Shown here piece by piece: positions 33,267 through 34,623 of a DNA stretch of 34,623 bases. Each line of letters opens with the position of its first letter. The first letter of the stretch is position 1. This stretch comes from Chloromonas sp. AAM2. Its lineage: Eukaryota; Chlorophyta; Chlorophyceae; Chlamydomonadales; Chlamydomonadaceae. The stretch lies in assembly GCA_004335635.1 (NCBI GenBank), contig QAXH01005279.1, forward strand, positions 1 through 34,623, written 5' to 3'. The position numbers and the translations under genes are program-made. The notes under the pieces were generated by a model, which had not been told where the DNA came from, made no database searches, and saw only the letters and a program-made list of their open reading frames with translations.

Positions 33267-34365
33267 CTATTTTGGCCTCGTCATCAGCTCCCGTCCAACC
33301 TGGCCCATCCCTCCCCACTGCTCGCAAAGGTCTATGTCTATGCTGACTGGTAGCTCCTTGGCTGCCTCGCTGTCTCTCTGGTTGCGCGGGTCACGCTTGC
33401 TGCTGTTGTCATACTCGTAGTCATGACGACTCTTGCCTTGACACGTGACCTGTTGGCCCGCTTGGATGGAACAGCGGGGGCACACCTTGGTTGACTTGTT
33501 GGCCTGGGCCTGGGCGGTGGTCATTGTCGATGCTCTGCCTCCTGTCCCGCCTGCACAGAGCGCAACAGACATGCAAAGTATTTTTAGTTGAGCTGTGAGT
33601 GCGCCCCCAAGCACGTGGGGCCAGTTCTCAGGTCGTGCACCTGTCTGCTGATGAATATGTATATGCGACTCTGCCTTACGACCTGTGCTAGCTTCTCGAC
33701 AGCTGCTCATGGGCGTGCACGTGGAAAACATGCGGCAGCTCAACACATACACACGTATACACATACATGCTACCGCTGACCTTGCTCTGCATCCGCCTTG
33801 GCGTCCCGCACCTCCAGGGCGGTCTTGCCCTTCTTAGTTCTTGCATGGGGGTCGGTGCTGGACAGCACCTTGCAGGAGTTCTCACCTGCATGCAATAAAC
33901 CCGCGTGTGCTTGTATTTTTCGTGGAGAACAGCCTAAAGTCAGACTTGCAGACCGCCTACCTCCACTCCATGCATAGAACCCCCCCAATAACCCTGATAC
34001 CGACCAACCTTGTGCTCTACACCTTTCTCCGAACACACACACACACGCGCACACAAACGCACACACGCACACACACATTTTGCACACCATTCCACAAGTT
34101 GCTGAACGCAGTAGTACACCGGTGGTGGTTGTGGACGATGGAGGAACCCACACGCTCACAAAAGGGTGCAAGTTTAGATGCAATGCCTCACACCCTGCCA
34201 GATGCATTGCATCACACCCACCTCCCTTGAGGCCGCCAGACTCCTCCAGTTGCACATCAGGCTTTGCGCCCTAGATGCGCTGGCCCTCTGCCACTGACAG
34301 GGACATGCCCTGCTTGTAGTGTACACCACCAAAATCAAAGTCTGCGTTGACACGGTATCCTTGAC
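33267..34365 (-). CDS. C-terminal exons of an unidentified, weakly ankyrin-like gene with one in-frame TAG
   Basis: Three minus-strand exons fit by splice signal and phase: 34365-34222, 33885-33781 and 33550-33267 (stop TAG at 33267). They encode about 175 residues. Parts are strongly protein-like: GYRVNADFDFGGVHYKQGMS, then DPHARTKKGKTALEVRDAKA, which resembles the end of an ankyrin repeat, then a CPRC pair and a charged tail. In the first exon the frame is interrupted by a TAG at 34271-34273, with coding-like sequence on both sides (AEGQRI before, GAKPDVQLEE after). The gene could be a recent pseudogene, a sequence error, or two genes wrongly joined. The start lies beyond the right window edge. 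No function is proposed. Confidence 0.45.
34033..34077 (+). repeat. (CA)n imperfect microsatellite
   Basis: CA repeats with cg and aa interruptions. It is in the intron between the minus-strand exons 34222 and 33885, so the transcript would be UG-rich there, as in the RING gene intron at 3635. Confidence 0.95.
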
Positions 34366-34522
34366 CTGCAACAAACACACGAGAACAGCACAGCAGCCAA
34401 GTAAGTTTATGCGGTAACATGAGCAGGCCAACCACTTGCAACTGGAAGGCCGATGCCAGAGGGCAACGACTGGGGTTTGCCAACCCAGCAACCGCTTTTC
34501 CCTTTTCTGGCTCAGAAACAGA

Positions 34523-34563
34523 CCTTCCAGAGGACCCAGAACCTTGCATGTGCATGTTTTTTT
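34523..34563 (-). repeat. Dispersed motif B, copy 2 (inverted)
   Basis: The minus strand reads an A-run, then acatgcaaggttctgggtcc, then tctggaagg. It matches 4866-4906 with one main substitution. Confidence 0.65.
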
Positions 34564-34623
34564 GGGGCACCATGCCCATGCTTTGCTTAGGATGGGGATG
34601 TTGGCTGCTGCTGAGCGCCTAGC

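Noticed and set aside
33207..33420. + strand exon LDQLLHDGEAIFTGLRGQFD continuing the gene at 32208
   Set aside because: Phase can be made to fit through a tiny exon near 33113, but the downstream part reads as low-quality sequence and collides with the minus-strand exon 33550-33267. Too uncertain to annotate.
1..34623. CRISPR arrays, bacterial operons, prophage or integron structures
   Set aside because: The intron-rich genes, splice signals and long 3' regions are eukaryotic. No regularly spaced repeats or ribosome-binding-site-led gene strings are present.

Overview
The window is nuclear DNA of a photosynthetic eukaryote, most probably a chlorophycean green alga of the Chlamydomonadales group. 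Genes are cut into many short exons by GT-AG introns, and the introns carry GT/CA and trinucleotide microsatellites. The strongest clue is a nuclear gene for only the N-terminal half of cytochrome c oxidase subunit II (COX2A). It has a long intron-split mitochondrial presequence, an arrangement established for Chlamydomonas and Polytomella. All exon boundaries below were derived by hand from splice signals and reading-frame phase, without transcript data.

Layout. (1) 186-7657, + strand: 3' part of a long coiled-coil protein ending in a C3HC4 RING finger; its 5' end lies outside the window. (2) 8850-10977, +: COX2A, 8 exons. (3) 10978-13460: intergenic DNA with a ~140-bp inverted repeat, a 37-bp tandem duplication and copies of a dispersed motif. 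(4) 13461-17253, +: plastid-type RelA/SpoT homologue (RSH), 10 exons, with a degenerate ppGpp hydrolase domain and an intact-looking synthetase domain. (5) 17254-20898: about 3.6 kb with no gene I can support. (6) 20899-22209, -: HNH-nuclease-like protein, followed head-to-head by (7) 22814-27448, +: NFKBIL1-like ankyrin protein, 8 exons. (8) 27449-28514: intergenic. (9) 28515-31701, -: protein with an L-2-amino-thiazoline-4-carboxylic acid hydrolase-like domain and a targeting presequence, 6 exons. (10) 32208-32835, +: 5' part of a gene with a Cys-rich region and a GRMLGVMV/AF block. (11) 33267-34365, -: last three exons of an unidentified, weakly ankyrin-like gene that contains one in-frame TAG.

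The genes do not form a functional cluster; this is ordinary eukaryotic gene order. Two products are organelle proteins (COX2A in the mitochondrion, RSH probably in the plastid) and the hydrolase-like protein is probably organellar. A short sequence, an A-run followed by gtttgccagttctgggacaa, recurs at least five times on both strands, and a second A-run-linked motif occurs twice. These look like ends of uncharacterised dispersed elements.
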